A stretch of 23,595 bases of DNA, taken from the IMG/VR virus record IMGVR_UViG_3300030102_002189, positions 1-23,595 of that record; one strand, given 5' to 3'. This document shows positions 8,696-16,965 of this stretch, one piece after another. Made by a program: the position numbers and the translations under genes. Positions within the stretch are counted from its first letter, which is position 1. Each line of letters opens with the position of its first letter. This stretch comes from a virus. The notes below the pieces were generated by a model. That model ran no database searches and was not told the origin of the DNA. It was given only the letters and a program-made list of their open reading frames with translations.

Positions 8696-11600
8696 TCAAC
8701 TACTGATAAATATTTCAGAGTTTACTGCAAATAGTTCTTTATTTGTTCCTCCTGTGTTAGTCATCTTTACAGATGCGTAGTAACCAATAATACCCGATGT
8801 GTTTACCTGTGTATTTTTAGCGAAGAATATAAAATCTCCAGCGGCAGGCACCGCGGTAGTATCTTTACTTACCTGTATTTCTTTACCGGTTATACCTATA
8901 CATGTTCCTATAAGATAAACTTTATCGCTATCGCTAGCGTCTACAAAGTAAACTTTGTCATCACCTTCTTCAGAGCCGTCTACCCAGCCTTGTAAAGAAA
9001 CATTTATATCATAAGTGAATCTAATAGTCCAAATAGTTTGATCACCGTTAAGCGTGGCTGTAAGCGCGTTATCAATACCTTGAACATTAAATTCACTGGT
9101 GTCTAATGTACCACTTTGTGACGAACTATCCCATGTGCTGTCTAAACCTCTTATATAGTTGTAGTATATACCTTCTTTGTTTTTCCAAGTAGCAACCTCG
9201 CCATCTTGCTGATCAGTATTTACAGTGGCAGTCCAGCTATCATCACCTTCGTACGAAAGTGTTTTAAAGTTTTTAATTCTTGAAGGCTGGTCGTTGTGTA
9301 ACAAAGTCACAGTTGTGTCATACTGAGTACCGTAGAAGTTGGATCTAGTAGTATTGTCATGTATATATATCTCACCGTTTTTAAACGTGTAGTATTCATT
9401 ATTCAACGATATACCAAACTCAGGCTCGTAAGATAGTCTAGTTGGCCAACCATCTACGTTTTCTTTAAACGATAATACTTCTCCATTTAACCTTATATTG
9501 TAAGCGCCAGCATCTTCATCGTAAGACCCATATATCTGATTTATGTTGTGTGCTTTGTATGCGTCCAGAATATAATCACTCATACCCTTGCTAGATATTT
9601 CAGTGATACCATCTCTAGATAATCTGATTACAGAGCCTCTTGCTTTGTCTGTAAAGTAAGCTCTGAAACCGTACGACGCAAACGATTCGGGGTTTTTGGA
9701 TATACCGTATTCACCGATGTACGGCGTAGCTTGCCCAAGCACACGGTTAGTAGAAGTGAGGTTGGCGTTTCCATCAGCGTTGAATAATGCGTCTTTATTA
9801 GCTAGTATTCTAAATATTTTGTCCTCAAGCAATACGATAAGGTCTGTATCCCTAGCATGCATTTTCTGTATAGTACCGTATATAGGGTTGAGGTCTTTAG
9901 TTATTTTTTCTGCAGCAATAAACTGATTTAATTGATTAAAACCAGTAGTGCTGTTAAATATACCACTGTATATCATGCCAGCTCCTTTTCGATCTTGAGA
10001 ATAAGGTTCGTCTAGTGTAGAAGACGCTTTTACACCCTTACCTATAGTAGGTGCGTTAAAGTCATCTCTAATTCTATCTGATTCAACACCATTACCAAAA
10101 CTAAAGCAGTTTGTGTATGTCAATGTCTGCTCTGTGGCGATGTTAGCTATGGCTATAGCATCACTAGCCTCGTAGTATATATCTAAATCAGCTGACTCTC
10201 TTGGTTCAGTTTCCCAAACAGCTGGATTAAAAGAGCTTAAAACAACGGAATTTTCATCAAATTCAGCAAGTAGTAGTCTTCTTCTTTTTACAATTTTAAC
10301 TTTAGTTATATCAAATGATGCAAAATCAAAATCTATATCACCTCTAAACTGCTCTTTGAGTGTAACGTTCCAGTAAAAACCAGTTTCATCATCAGTGTTA
10401 TTGACGTCTGGATTTTGTCTGTCGTAGCTACCTTTTACTACAGAATCTACTTCGTATATATCACTGTACCTATTAGAAGTGGCATCAAAAAACTGAACTA
10501 TACCACCATCGATATTGTCGTTGAACGCTTTGGCTGAAGTTTCTGTATCGAGTGTGCCATCAAAAGGCGCAAAGTAAAAACCAAATAACTTACTACCCGT
10601 AGTAGGTTTACCATGTGCAGATACATTAGGGTCTGCGTTAGAGTTCTCAGCCCAACCAAAGCTGTCTGAAACCACTAGATTATCATCAGGGTTGTCTACA
10701 ACGTCATTTGCTACCGCAAGCTCAGTGTTAGCTATTAGTTCATAATCAGCAGGATCATTAGTAAAGTTGTATATAATGTTTTCTTCAAATACAACATCCC
10801 TGTTTATTTTAACAAAAAATCTTCCTTGAAACTCAGGTAGATTAAGCGTTATCTTCTCATGAACCTCACAGGTAAAAGTACCAGAGGTAATGCTGTCAAT
10901 GAAGTTGTCGACAGATTTTATTTTTTCTTTTAGCGTAACAGTATAAGTGTTACTGCTAGCAGTACTATAACCACCTGTTTCAACCTCATAAAAATCACTT
11001 ACATCACTACCGTTTTTAAATCTTAGATATATAGATTCTTTAAATGATTGAAAAAATCTTTCATTACTAGTTTGGCTAGGACCAATAAAAGTAAAGGTTT
11101 TTAGACCAGATGCTATCTTATTAGTTGCACTGCCTCTTGATATCGAAGATATGGCTATATTTTGTCTTCTTGTTTTTACAAAATCAGGTACTTCGTTTTT
11201 AATATCTAAAACTTTATATCTAGCGTTGCCTTCTACAGATTCGTCAGAGTTGTGTTTTTTCTTTATTTCAATGTATTGGCCTTCCTCGATCTTGTTTCTT
11301 TCAGCGCTAGGTATACTTAACCACACATTACCGTCTTCTGACGCGTAGTATCTATCTAAAACAAAGTTGTGGTATGGTGTAGAGGTTTCTTTTACAAAGT
11401 ATTTAAAATGAGTAGCCCAGCTAGGTGCCGCGTTATTACTGTTGTCAAAATCAACCTTTAACTTATTTACCTTGTGTGATACGTTTTTATCAACTCTAAT
11501 AGACGCTGTATCGTTTGTAAATACAGGTGTTTCTCTACCGTTTTCATCAAGATAAACAATACCTACCTGGTATGTTCTCAAAGACTTTAACGAGGCTTCT

Positions 11601-13036
11601 GGTGTTTTTAAAGACGTAATATCACTAGAGTCTATAGCTAAAGATATTTTAGTCTCAGTATCTACATCGTAGTTTTGAACGTAATTGCCGTATACAAGCC
11701 TATTGCCAATGAGCTCTTGAGCTTTAGCTTTTATAGGTACGTTATCGTAGGGCCTTAATATCTGGTTAGATTGTATAACATGGTATATAAGCTCTGATGT
11801 TATAGAATAACTTGTTTCAGTCGCTGCGATCTCATCTACCTTGTATATATTGTTAGAAGAAGAGTCTTTATACAAAATCTCTATTTCATCTACGTCTTTT
11901 GGCGGTGTTTCAAAACCATTGATAGTCAACTTTCTCAAGTTGTTCACCATACCTACGTTGTGAGATTCTAAAGACACATACTCAAAATCACCCGGAACAA
12001 AAACAGGTTTTGTAAATGGTGAAAAAGCCGAGTACTCGTTGTTTTTATATTTCCATCTATACGCAAACCTAGGAAACTCAAACTCAAACATTGGTTTCTC
12101 TTCTTCAAGTACACACGTCCAGACGTAAGGGAAAGCTCTCAAGTTGGAAGATATAGACTGTATTGTACCTACCACAGTAGTGTTATTAACACTAGTTACT
12201 TTTATTCTTACCTGGTACTCGTTGTAGTTGTTATTGTCGTTTAGTTCACTGGCGTTTAGTATAACTATATCGTTAGCCAACCAGTTAGTATTAGCTGAAG
12301 TTGTAAAAGTTACAGAAGAACCAACTTCTAAAGGAACGTCTTCGGTTGTAATAGCGGGATCTGTGAAATCTTTCTCAACAGTTACAGTGTTAAGACCAGA
12401 ACCTACACCAGTTCTAGTTGAGGATAAAGCTGTAAAGGTAGGCGCTGTTTTGGGTTTCTGCTTTATAACGGTTATATCACTGGCTAAAAAAGATCTACCA
12501 TACACGCTAGTTGTTACACTAGATAAAGTTTTTCCACTGCCAATAGTTGTAGTTGTAGCAGTTTTAAAAGTAGATACATTTATTATTCTAGGTTCGTTTC
12601 TGTCATCAGTCCAAGCTAGTAGACCTTCAAAAACGTTAACACCAGTTATCAAGTTGTCTTTACTAAAGTTTAGTATACTTCCAGAATCTACTAAAATAGG
12701 TGCTATAAAAGTTGTTGACTCATCATACTCTAGTATAGCGTCACAAGAATCTGATGAAATGAACCAATAAATCTTGTTGTTCAAGGTATCTCTAGCTACA
12801 CCTATACATGTAGGATTAGTAAGACCAAAATTAGCCTGCCATAAATCGCCAGACGCATTACTTTTCTTATTTTTCTTTGTATTACCTAGTACACTTTCGA
12901 TAGCACCAACATCAGAACCTTCAGAGTCGCTCACTTGTATGTTCTGAGCATCTCTGTATTGACCATTAGGTACTAGTCTCTCATCGAGGTCCTTGTTCAT
13001 TTTACCCGATGTGAAAAGACGCTTTAATTCTGGCAT
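8696..13036 (-). CDS. Tail stabilisation / tail tubular B-like nozzle protein, 1446 aa
   Basis: This very large beta-rich protein begins with the characteristic block FTSGKMNKDLDERLVPNGQY (residues 9-28), followed by YRDAQNIQV and EGSDVGAIESVLGN (to residue 52). From memory that block recurs in large structural proteins of marine podoviruses and in crAss-like 'stabilisation' proteins. A second conserved-looking block near residues 1068-1095 reads LLEDKIFRILANKDALFNAD, then GQATPYIGEYGISKNPESFA. Alternating Thr/Ser/Val strands suggest beta-propeller or jelly-roll domains, as in the T7 gp12 nozzle. It starts three bases after the adaptor gene, and the tail-tube adaptors lie just upstream, fitting a short-tail nozzle. 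Its length is about 1.8 times T7 gp12 and close to crAss-like stabilisation proteins (about 1400). No enzyme motif was seen. A head-neck whisker or fibre protein is less likely. Confidence 0.7.
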   Translation of the reverse strand: MPELKRLFTSGKMNKDLDERLVPNGQYRDAQNIQVSDSEGSDVGAIESVLGNTKKNKKSNASGDLWQANFGLTNPTCIGVARDTLNNKIYWFISSDSCDAILEYDESTTFIAPILVDSGSILNFSKDNLITGVNVFEGLLAWTDDRNEPRIINVSTFKTATTTTIGSGKTLSSVTTSVYGRSFLASDITVIKQKPKTAPTFTALSSTRTGVGSGLNTVTVEKDFTDPAITTEDVPLEVGSSVTFTTSANTNWLANDIVILNASELNDNNNYNEYQVRIKVTSVNNTTVVGTIQSISSNLRAFPYVWTCVLEEEKPMFEFEFPRFAYRWKYKNNEYSAFSPFTKPVFVPGDFEYVSLESHNVGMVNNLRKLTINGFETPPKDVDEIEILYKDSSSNNIYKVDEIAATETSYSITSELIYHVIQSNQILRPYDNVPIKAKAQELIGNRLVYGNYVQNYDVDTETKISLAIDSSDITSLKTPEASLKSLRTYQVGIVYLDENGRETPVFTNDTASIRVDKNVSHKVNKLKVDFDNSNNAAPSWATHFKYFVKETSTPYHNFVLDRYYASEDGNVWLSIPSAERNKIEEGQYIEIKKKHNSDESVEGNARYKVLDIKNEVPDFVKTRRQNIAISSISRGSATNKIASGLKTFTFIGPSQTSNERFFQSFKESIYLRFKNGSDVSDFYEVETGGYSTASSNTYTVTLKEKIKSVDNFIDSITSGTFTCEVHEKITLNLPEFQGRFFVKINRDVVFEENIIYNFTNDPADYELIANTELAVANDVVDNPDDNLVVSDSFGWAENSNADPNVSAHGKPTTGSKLFGFYFAPFDGTLDTETSAKAFNDNIDGGIVQFFDATSNRYSDIYEVDSVVKGSYDRQNPDVNNTDDETGFYWNVTLKEQFRGDIDFDFASFDITKVKIVKRRRLLLAEFDENSVVLSSFNPAVWETEPRESADLDIYYEASDAIAIANIATEQTLTYTNCFSFGNGVESDRIRDDFNAPTIGKGVKASSTLDEPYSQDRKGAGMIYSGIFNSTTGFNQLNQFIAAEKITKDLNPIYGTIQKMHARDTDLIVLLEDKIFRILANKDALFNADGNANLTSTNRVLGQATPYIGEYGISKNPESFASYGFRAYFTDKARGSVIRLSRDGITEISSKGMSDYILDAYKAHNINQIYGSYDEDAGAYNIRLNGEVLSFKENVDGWPTRLSYEPEFGISLNNEYYTFKNGEIYIHDNTTRSNFYGTQYDTTVTLLHNDQPSRIKNFKTLSYEGDDSWTATVNTDQQDGEVATWKNKEGIYYNYIRGLDSTWDSSSQSGTLDTSEFNVQGIDNALTATLNGDQTIWTIRFTYDINVSLQGWVDGSEEGDDKVYFVDASDSDKVYLIGTCIGITGKEIQVSKDTTAVPAAGDFIFFAKNTQVNTSGIIGYYASVKMTNTGGTNKELFAVNSEIFISS

Positions 13037-13039
13037 TTG

Positions 13040-13906
13040 TTAGTGTTTTATTTGTTTAGACTTGCCGCGTAATATCTGCGTCAACTCTTCTAGCTTGATG
13101 TTAGACAAACGTAGCTTAGCGTTTCTCTTGGCAGCAAACTTTTCTTTTTTAAATCTAGCAACAAGGTACTCGGGTATATTTGCTCTTGTAGCTAGAATAC
13201 CATGTGCGATATGCTTATAAACAGCTTCTTCAACAAACTTATGTACTTTCATCTCTGCATCTGTAGCAACAGAGTCGCTGATGTACTTAAGCGTAACTAT
13301 ACGGCCTGTCATTTCAGATCCGAAGTGAATCTTAGATTTTATATCATCGATGTAGAAGGTGCCGTTAGCTTGCGAGTGTTGTGGGTCCATACCGAACCTA
13401 GCACCGAACGTTGCGTCAAACTCAGGCGCGTCGTGCTCTTCAGTGTTATCAGCTGTACCAGCCTTAAACCTTGTCCACGTTTCAGAATCAACAATGTTTA
13501 AATCTCCGTTTGAGTCAAACGTATAATTGTACGTTCCGTCTTCCTGTACAATAGCAGAAGGGTTTGACGTTTTAATGGCTGGGTAAATAATTCTTTCAAT
13601 ACCAGCATCATCTACCCAACTCATCTTTACGTAGTTAACGTAGTCGTGAGGTAGCACAATCGTTAACGAAGGCGGAACCTCTATTTCGTAAGCTTTGTAC
13701 GATCTTGTAGTATCGTAGCTTAATTCTTGTAAAGCTCTATGCGCATGAAACGCAACATCTGTTCTTTTGATCTTAGAGATAACCTTGTCTTCACCGACGT
13801 AAGCTATAATAAAGTTATTAATAAGATCATCTATAGAGACAAACTGGTATCCTCCAAAATCAGATCCAGTGTAGTAATCTTGTTGTGTTCCTGAAAATAA
13901 TCCCAT
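13040..13906 (-). CDS. Tail tubular A-like / head-tail adaptor protein, 288 aa
   Basis: The N-terminus GGYQFVSIDDLINNFIIAYV (residues 18-37) leads into a helical bundle with RTDVAFHAHRALQELSYDT (residues 48-66), then EIEVPPSLTIVLPHDYVNYV (residues 74-93) and a beta region containing GIERIIYPA. Helical ends with a central beta insertion resemble gp11/gp4-type adaptors of T7 and P22, and this pattern recurs in crAss-like and other Bacteroidota podovirus genomes from memory. A helical, strongly basic C-terminus (RFKKEKFAAKRNAKLRLSN) could contact DNA or the portal. It begins right after a double stop (TAATAA) ending the upstream gene, and the stabilisation protein starts three bases after it, so the two are probably co-translated. 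Adaptor or tail-tube ring role: likely. Exact position in the neck: unknown. Confidence 0.65.
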   Translation of the reverse strand: MGLFSGTQQDYYTGSDFGGYQFVSIDDLINNFIIAYVGEDKVISKIKRTDVAFHAHRALQELSYDTTRSYKAYEIEVPPSLTIVLPHDYVNYVKMSWVDDAGIERIIYPAIKTSNPSAIVQEDGTYNYTFDSNGDLNIVDSETWTRFKAGTADNTEEHDAPEFDATFGARFGMDPQHSQANGTFYIDDIKSKIHFGSEMTGRIVTLKYISDSVATDAEMKVHKFVEEAVYKHIAHGILATRANIPEYLVARFKKEKFAAKRNAKLRLSNIKLEELTQILRGKSKQIKH

Positions 13907-13909
13907 TTA

Positions 13910-14602
13910 TTATTGCTTTTCTTCTTGTGTATCTCTAATTTCTTCTTGCGTGGCTAACTGATAGATGCTTAAGTCTCTAACCTCAACACCACACATACCT
14001 AATATCTTAATTACTAGATCTACTTCTTCAGAAGGCTCCAGCTCAAAATCAACAGAACCTGTAGCCTTGTGCTGCGCGTTACCGAGAACTGTCTTGTAAT
14101 TCCAAATTACCTTTGATGGCTTCTTAATGTAATTGATGCTTACTGTTTTTGAGTTGTTGAACTCAGCAGCACCATATACTTTAAAACCACTTGTGTCTTT
14201 AGTGTATATAGGTCTTTTGTCCGTAGGTTTTGCTAGCGGCGCTGAGACTATATACAAGTATTCGTTTTTGTTTACTCTCTCAACTTCCTTGTTGTTATAA
14301 ATAAGAGTACCCACCCTGTATAAATCACTTGGTAATTGAAAGTGATTATTAGAGTAGGTTAAGTTAGCTGTCTTTTCAAAGTAGCTAATTTTTTCGTTTA
14401 AGTTATCAAGCATGTCAGAGTACTCGGTATCGTTGCCGTGTAATCTTCCGAACTGATTGATATCGTAGAAGTATTGCTCAAAAATATCTAATTGAGCTTG
14501 GTTGGCAAAAAGGTTAAACTCCTCGGGTGTTACATAACCTCTTTGTTCTTTATTGAGTATGGCTAATACCCTCTGATATACGGTGTCTACACTTACTGCC
14601 AT
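13910..14602 (-). CDS. Head-completion or tail-adaptor protein, 230 aa
   Basis: The N-terminal helical part has YVTPEEFNLFANQAQLDIFE (residues 23-42) and ends with a helical pair around NLNEKISYFEKT. A beta-rich middle follows (FQLPSDLYRVGTLIYNNKEV, residues 88-107; residues 140-165). The C-terminus (VDLVIKILGMCGVEVRDLSI and Glu/Gln-rich tail) is helical. This helix-strand-helix layout is common to connector and adaptor proteins of short-tailed phages. It sits between the second hairpin and the 288-residue adaptor, and its stop is the tandem TAATAA placed directly before the next ATG, which suggests tight translational coupling. I do not know a precise family name. Capsid-neck plug, head-completion protein and tail adaptor are all possible. 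Confidence 0.55.
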   Translation of the reverse strand: MAVSVDTVYQRVLAILNKEQRGYVTPEEFNLFANQAQLDIFEQYFYDINQFGRLHGNDTEYSDMLDNLNEKISYFEKTANLTYSNNHFQLPSDLYRVGTLIYNNKEVERVNKNEYLYIVSAPLAKPTDKRPIYTKDTSGFKVYGAAEFNNSKTVSINYIKKPSKVIWNYKTVLGNAQHKATGSVDFELEPSEEVDLVIKILGMCGVEVRDLSIYQLATQEEIRDTQEEKQ

Positions 14603-14657
14603 TTTATATTTTGTTTGTTGAAGGGGTGACTATTTTATTTAATCACCCCTCAACTGT
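14603..14657 (-). other. Intergenic hairpin between the 254-aa and 230-aa genes
   Basis: An inverted repeat at 14617-14654 pairs GTTGA-(A)-GGGGTGA with TCACCCC-TCAAC, twelve base pairs with one bulged A and a 13-base AT-rich loop. In the direction of transcription (minus) the stem is followed by AAACAAAATATAAA, not a U tract, so it is not a standard intrinsic terminator on that strand. On the plus strand a T-rich stretch follows. It may be an RNA-processing or stability element that sets the ratio of upstream to downstream mRNA, or a terminator for antisense transcription. The A-rich leader for the next gene follows directly. Confidence 0.6.
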
Positions 14658-15422
14658 TTATTTCAACCTTTTTTCGATGTTTTGATAAACCTCAATACCT
14701 TCGTCAGTCTTGAAATAAGCTGCTAACGCAGAGTAAGGATTTTCATCAAAAGGCACCGTCATGACCTTACGGCCGTTGCTTGCCCAAGTAAATGTGCGTT
14801 GGTCGTTTGCTAGCTTCAAGATGCCAGCTTCAACAGCTTTAACGCCCGTACTTCTTAGTTCAACGTTCTCGTCATTTGCGAGTTCTAGCATTAAACTAGG
14901 ATTTCTCTTAGCAAACAGTATGATATCTCGTTTGATCTCCTTAGAGGTCATCTCAGACACCTTAGAACCATATTCTACTCTCATAATAGCTTCTGCTTGG
15001 TCGATATCCATAGCTGCGGCTAAATTTAGAGCTTCTAGTTCGAACTGGATGTATTCCAAATCATCAACAGCTTCTTTAACAGCGTCAAATTCTTCGTACA
15101 TTCTGTTTCTTAAAGGATGATAAAGAGAAAGTAGTTTCTGCAGCGCTTGATTTTCTCTAGGCACGTACAGTGAGCCATCTCTAAACATCACGTGTGCTAA
15201 CGTTACCGGTCCTTCTTGCTCGTCTGCAAAAACACTAGGTTGATTAGTAGCGTAACGTAATTCTCTTTGATATCCTTTTTCTTCATCAAAGTAAAGTAAT
15301 GATCTTTTCTCGCTGTGCTTGCTAGGAAGTGTCATTACTAATGGTTTCTTATTACCTTTTAGGTAATAAACTCGATCTTTAATCTCCCACTCAACAGCAG
15401 GGGCTTTTTTTACTTTTGCCAT
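14658..15422 (-). CDS. Conserved-looking virion-associated protein, 254 aa
   Basis: I do not recognise a named family. The N-terminal half is beta-rich (VEWEIKDRVYYLKGNKKPLV, then LPSKHSEKRSLLYFDEEKGY; residues 10-58) with a compact domain around LRYATNQPSVFADEQEG. The second half is helical and acidic (residues 105-185), followed by a helix-turn region with LANDENVELRSTGVKAVEAG. The C-terminus has VPFDENPYSALAAYFKTDEG and ends in a basic helix. There is no signal peptide or membrane segment. It lies alone between two hairpins, directly after the major capsid gene, a place often held by head-decoration, head-fibre or minor head proteins. Its start follows TATATAATTATATT with no ribosome-binding site. 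Minor head protein is my best guess; an assembly factor absent from virions is also possible. Confidence 0.5.
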   Translation of the reverse strand: MAKVKKAPAVEWEIKDRVYYLKGNKKPLVMTLPSKHSEKRSLLYFDEEKGYQRELRYATNQPSVFADEQEGPVTLAHVMFRDGSLYVPRENQALQKLLSLYHPLRNRMYEEFDAVKEAVDDLEYIQFELEALNLAAAMDIDQAEAIMRVEYGSKVSEMTSKEIKRDIILFAKRNPSLMLELANDENVELRSTGVKAVEAGILKLANDQRTFTWASNGRKVMTVPFDENPYSALAAYFKTDEGIEVYQNIEKRLK

Positions 15423-15498
15423 AATATAATTATATAATAAAGGTTAAGAATTACCCCCGACACGAGGCCGGGGGCTATTCTAAAAATCACTAACTTAA
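15423..15498 (-). terminator. GC-rich hairpin after the major capsid gene, likely attenuating terminator
   Basis: An inverted repeat at 15454-15474 pairs CCCCCG with CGGGGG around a nine-base loop. It is the strongest GC block in this AT-rich region. On the transcribed strand it is followed by TAATTCTTAACCTTT, a weak rather than ideal U tract. Position between the capsid gene and the lower-expressed tail genes parallels the partial terminator after T7 gene 10, which keeps capsid mRNA more abundant than tail mRNA. The stem is directly visible; partial read-through and an attenuating role are inference. Confidence 0.6.
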
Positions 15499-16947
15499 TT
15501 AGTCAGCACCACCAGCTGAACTTGTATCAGTAAACAATACAAAGTTGTTGGCTCCTTGAACACACAAACATCTTTCAGAAAGCATGTGTACGTTCATTTC
15601 GTCGATGTCGCTAGTGTAGTTACCACCAACAGAACCAGTAATCCAAGACTTCATACGACGATCGTCTGCTTCAGAAGCACGGTAACGAACGTGTAAGAAA
15701 GGACGTTGAATGTTTTTACCCAAAGTTTGGTCATATACTGTAGATACACCTGCAGGTACAAGTACACCGTCGATGTCATCAGTAAGACCACGAGTAGCAG
15801 CATCATTCAAGTATTTCCAGTCAGTCTTATAGAAGTCGTAAGAACCACGACGGAAACCAGAGAAACCTAGGTTCAATGCCATTTCTTCGCTGTTGTCGAA
15901 TACTCCGTAAGAAGTACCGCCAGTACCGTAAGAGTTAGCACGAGCCAACATGTTGTCAATGTGAAGCGCAGTACCACGTTGCAAGAAAAGCATGTTTTCT
16001 TCGATAGCACCTTGCTTATCAAGCTCTTTCAAGATAACATCGAAATCAGCAAGACCAGTTAGACCTGTTGCATTGTTGAAGTCGTGATCTTGGAATACCA
16101 AACCTCTGCTCTCGATAGCCGCGAACAAACCTTCAGTACCTCTTACATCGTGACCAGTGTCAGTAGAACCGTCTGTGTCAAGGATGTTGATACTTTGAGT
16201 AGCTTTTTCAGCTTCTACCATCGTCATTTCCAAGTAGTCTTCGAAACGAACGCGAGTTTCGTGCTCAGACTTCAAGTACCAAAGGTAACCTGATGTACCT
16301 AGCTCAGAAGTAACTTCAACCCAACCGATTTGTGCAGTGTCAGAACCGTTGATTTGGTATCTGTCTTTCATGATGATTGGAGAGTTAGTGAACTTCTGGA
16401 AACCAGCGTCGATAGACCCTTGCATACCAGCTGAACCTTTAGCAAACTCAGAACCGTAAACGAATACTTTCAAATCTGGGTTTGATGAAGCTACGAAGCT
16501 AGCAGGCCAGTCAGCTTGAGTAAGTGGATAAGCCTCGATGCTATTAGTAGCAACAGACTGAACGAAAGCCTTAACAGTATCGTATCCTTTAGAAACGATG
16601 ATAGTCTGTCCTTGACGGATAGCGTGACCAGTGATGTTAAGCGTATGGTCAGTAGCTGTGTTAGCTGTAGCAACCTTAGCGTTATCGTATGCAATGTGTA
16701 GACGACCTTGTTCTGTCCACACAACTTCATCAGAAGCCATTGGCATTTCAGCACCTACCATTCTCAAGAAAGATGAGATTGATCTGTTACCGTAGCGCTC
16801 TACTTCTTTTTCGTAAACTTCTGGCAAGAATTGCTTGGCGAAGTTAAAGTCATTATCTGCGATGTTCAGATAGTTTTTATCGAACAGCGTCTTAGTTGGG
16901 GCAGGGGTTAAACCCGCAGGGAAAGCCCCACCTGTTGAAAAACTCAT
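15499..16947 (-). CDS. Major capsid protein, 482 aa
   Basis: This is the main shell subunit, very likely an HK97-type fold (fold inferred, not visible from motifs alone). It has the N-terminal block EKEVERYGNRSISSFLRMVG followed by AEMPMASDEVVWTEQGRLHI, which from memory recurs in major capsid proteins of marine podoviruses. Later it shows MVEAEKATQSINILDTDGST and a C-terminal RYRASEADDRRMKSWITGSV. Length (482) is close to crAss-like capsid proteins (about 490). It follows an acidic scaffold-like gene by 18 bases and precedes a strong hairpin. Arginine is mostly encoded by CGT here, whereas neighbouring genes prefer AGA, as expected for the most highly translated gene of the module. The leader AAAAAAAATAAATC is A-rich with no Shine-Dalgarno sequence. 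Confidence 0.8.
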   Translation of the reverse strand: MSFSTGGAFPAGLTPAPTKTLFDKNYLNIADNDFNFAKQFLPEVYEKEVERYGNRSISSFLRMVGAEMPMASDEVVWTEQGRLHIAYDNAKVATANTATDHTLNITGHAIRQGQTIIVSKGYDTVKAFVQSVATNSIEAYPLTQADWPASFVASSNPDLKVFVYGSEFAKGSAGMQGSIDAGFQKFTNSPIIMKDRYQINGSDTAQIGWVEVTSELGTSGYLWYLKSEHETRVRFEDYLEMTMVEAEKATQSINILDTDGSTDTGHDVRGTEGLFAAIESRGLVFQDHDFNNATGLTGLADFDVILKELDKQGAIEENMLFLQRGTALHIDNMLARANSYGTGGTSYGVFDNSEEMALNLGFSGFRRGSYDFYKTDWKYLNDAATRGLTDDIDGVLVPAGVSTVYDQTLGKNIQRPFLHVRYRASEADDRRMKSWITGSVGGNYTSDIDEMNVHMLSERCLCVQGANNFVLFTDTSSAGGAD

Positions 16948-16965
16948 GATTTATTTTTTTTAGAG
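16948..16965 (-). promoter_or_regulatory. Shine-Dalgarno-free A-rich leader of the major capsid gene
   Basis: The 18 bases between the scaffold stop and the capsid ATG read TCTAAAAAAAATAAATC at their 3' part on the coding strand, with eight A in a row and no GGAG. For a gene that must be translated at a very high level this is unusual outside Bacteroidota, where A residues upstream of the start and lack of mRNA structure, rather than anti-SD pairing, drive initiation. Confidence 0.55.

Noticed and set aside
12228-12770. 180-codon open frame on the plus strand
   Set aside because: It is antisense to the stabilisation gene, has a Val/Ser/Leu-rich composition expected from reading that gene backwards, and has no operon context; all supported genes are on the minus strand.
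14617-14654. Standard intrinsic terminator on the minus strand
   Set aside because: The stem is good, but the bases that follow in the direction of transcription are A-rich rather than a U tract, so I list it as a hairpin of unknown role.
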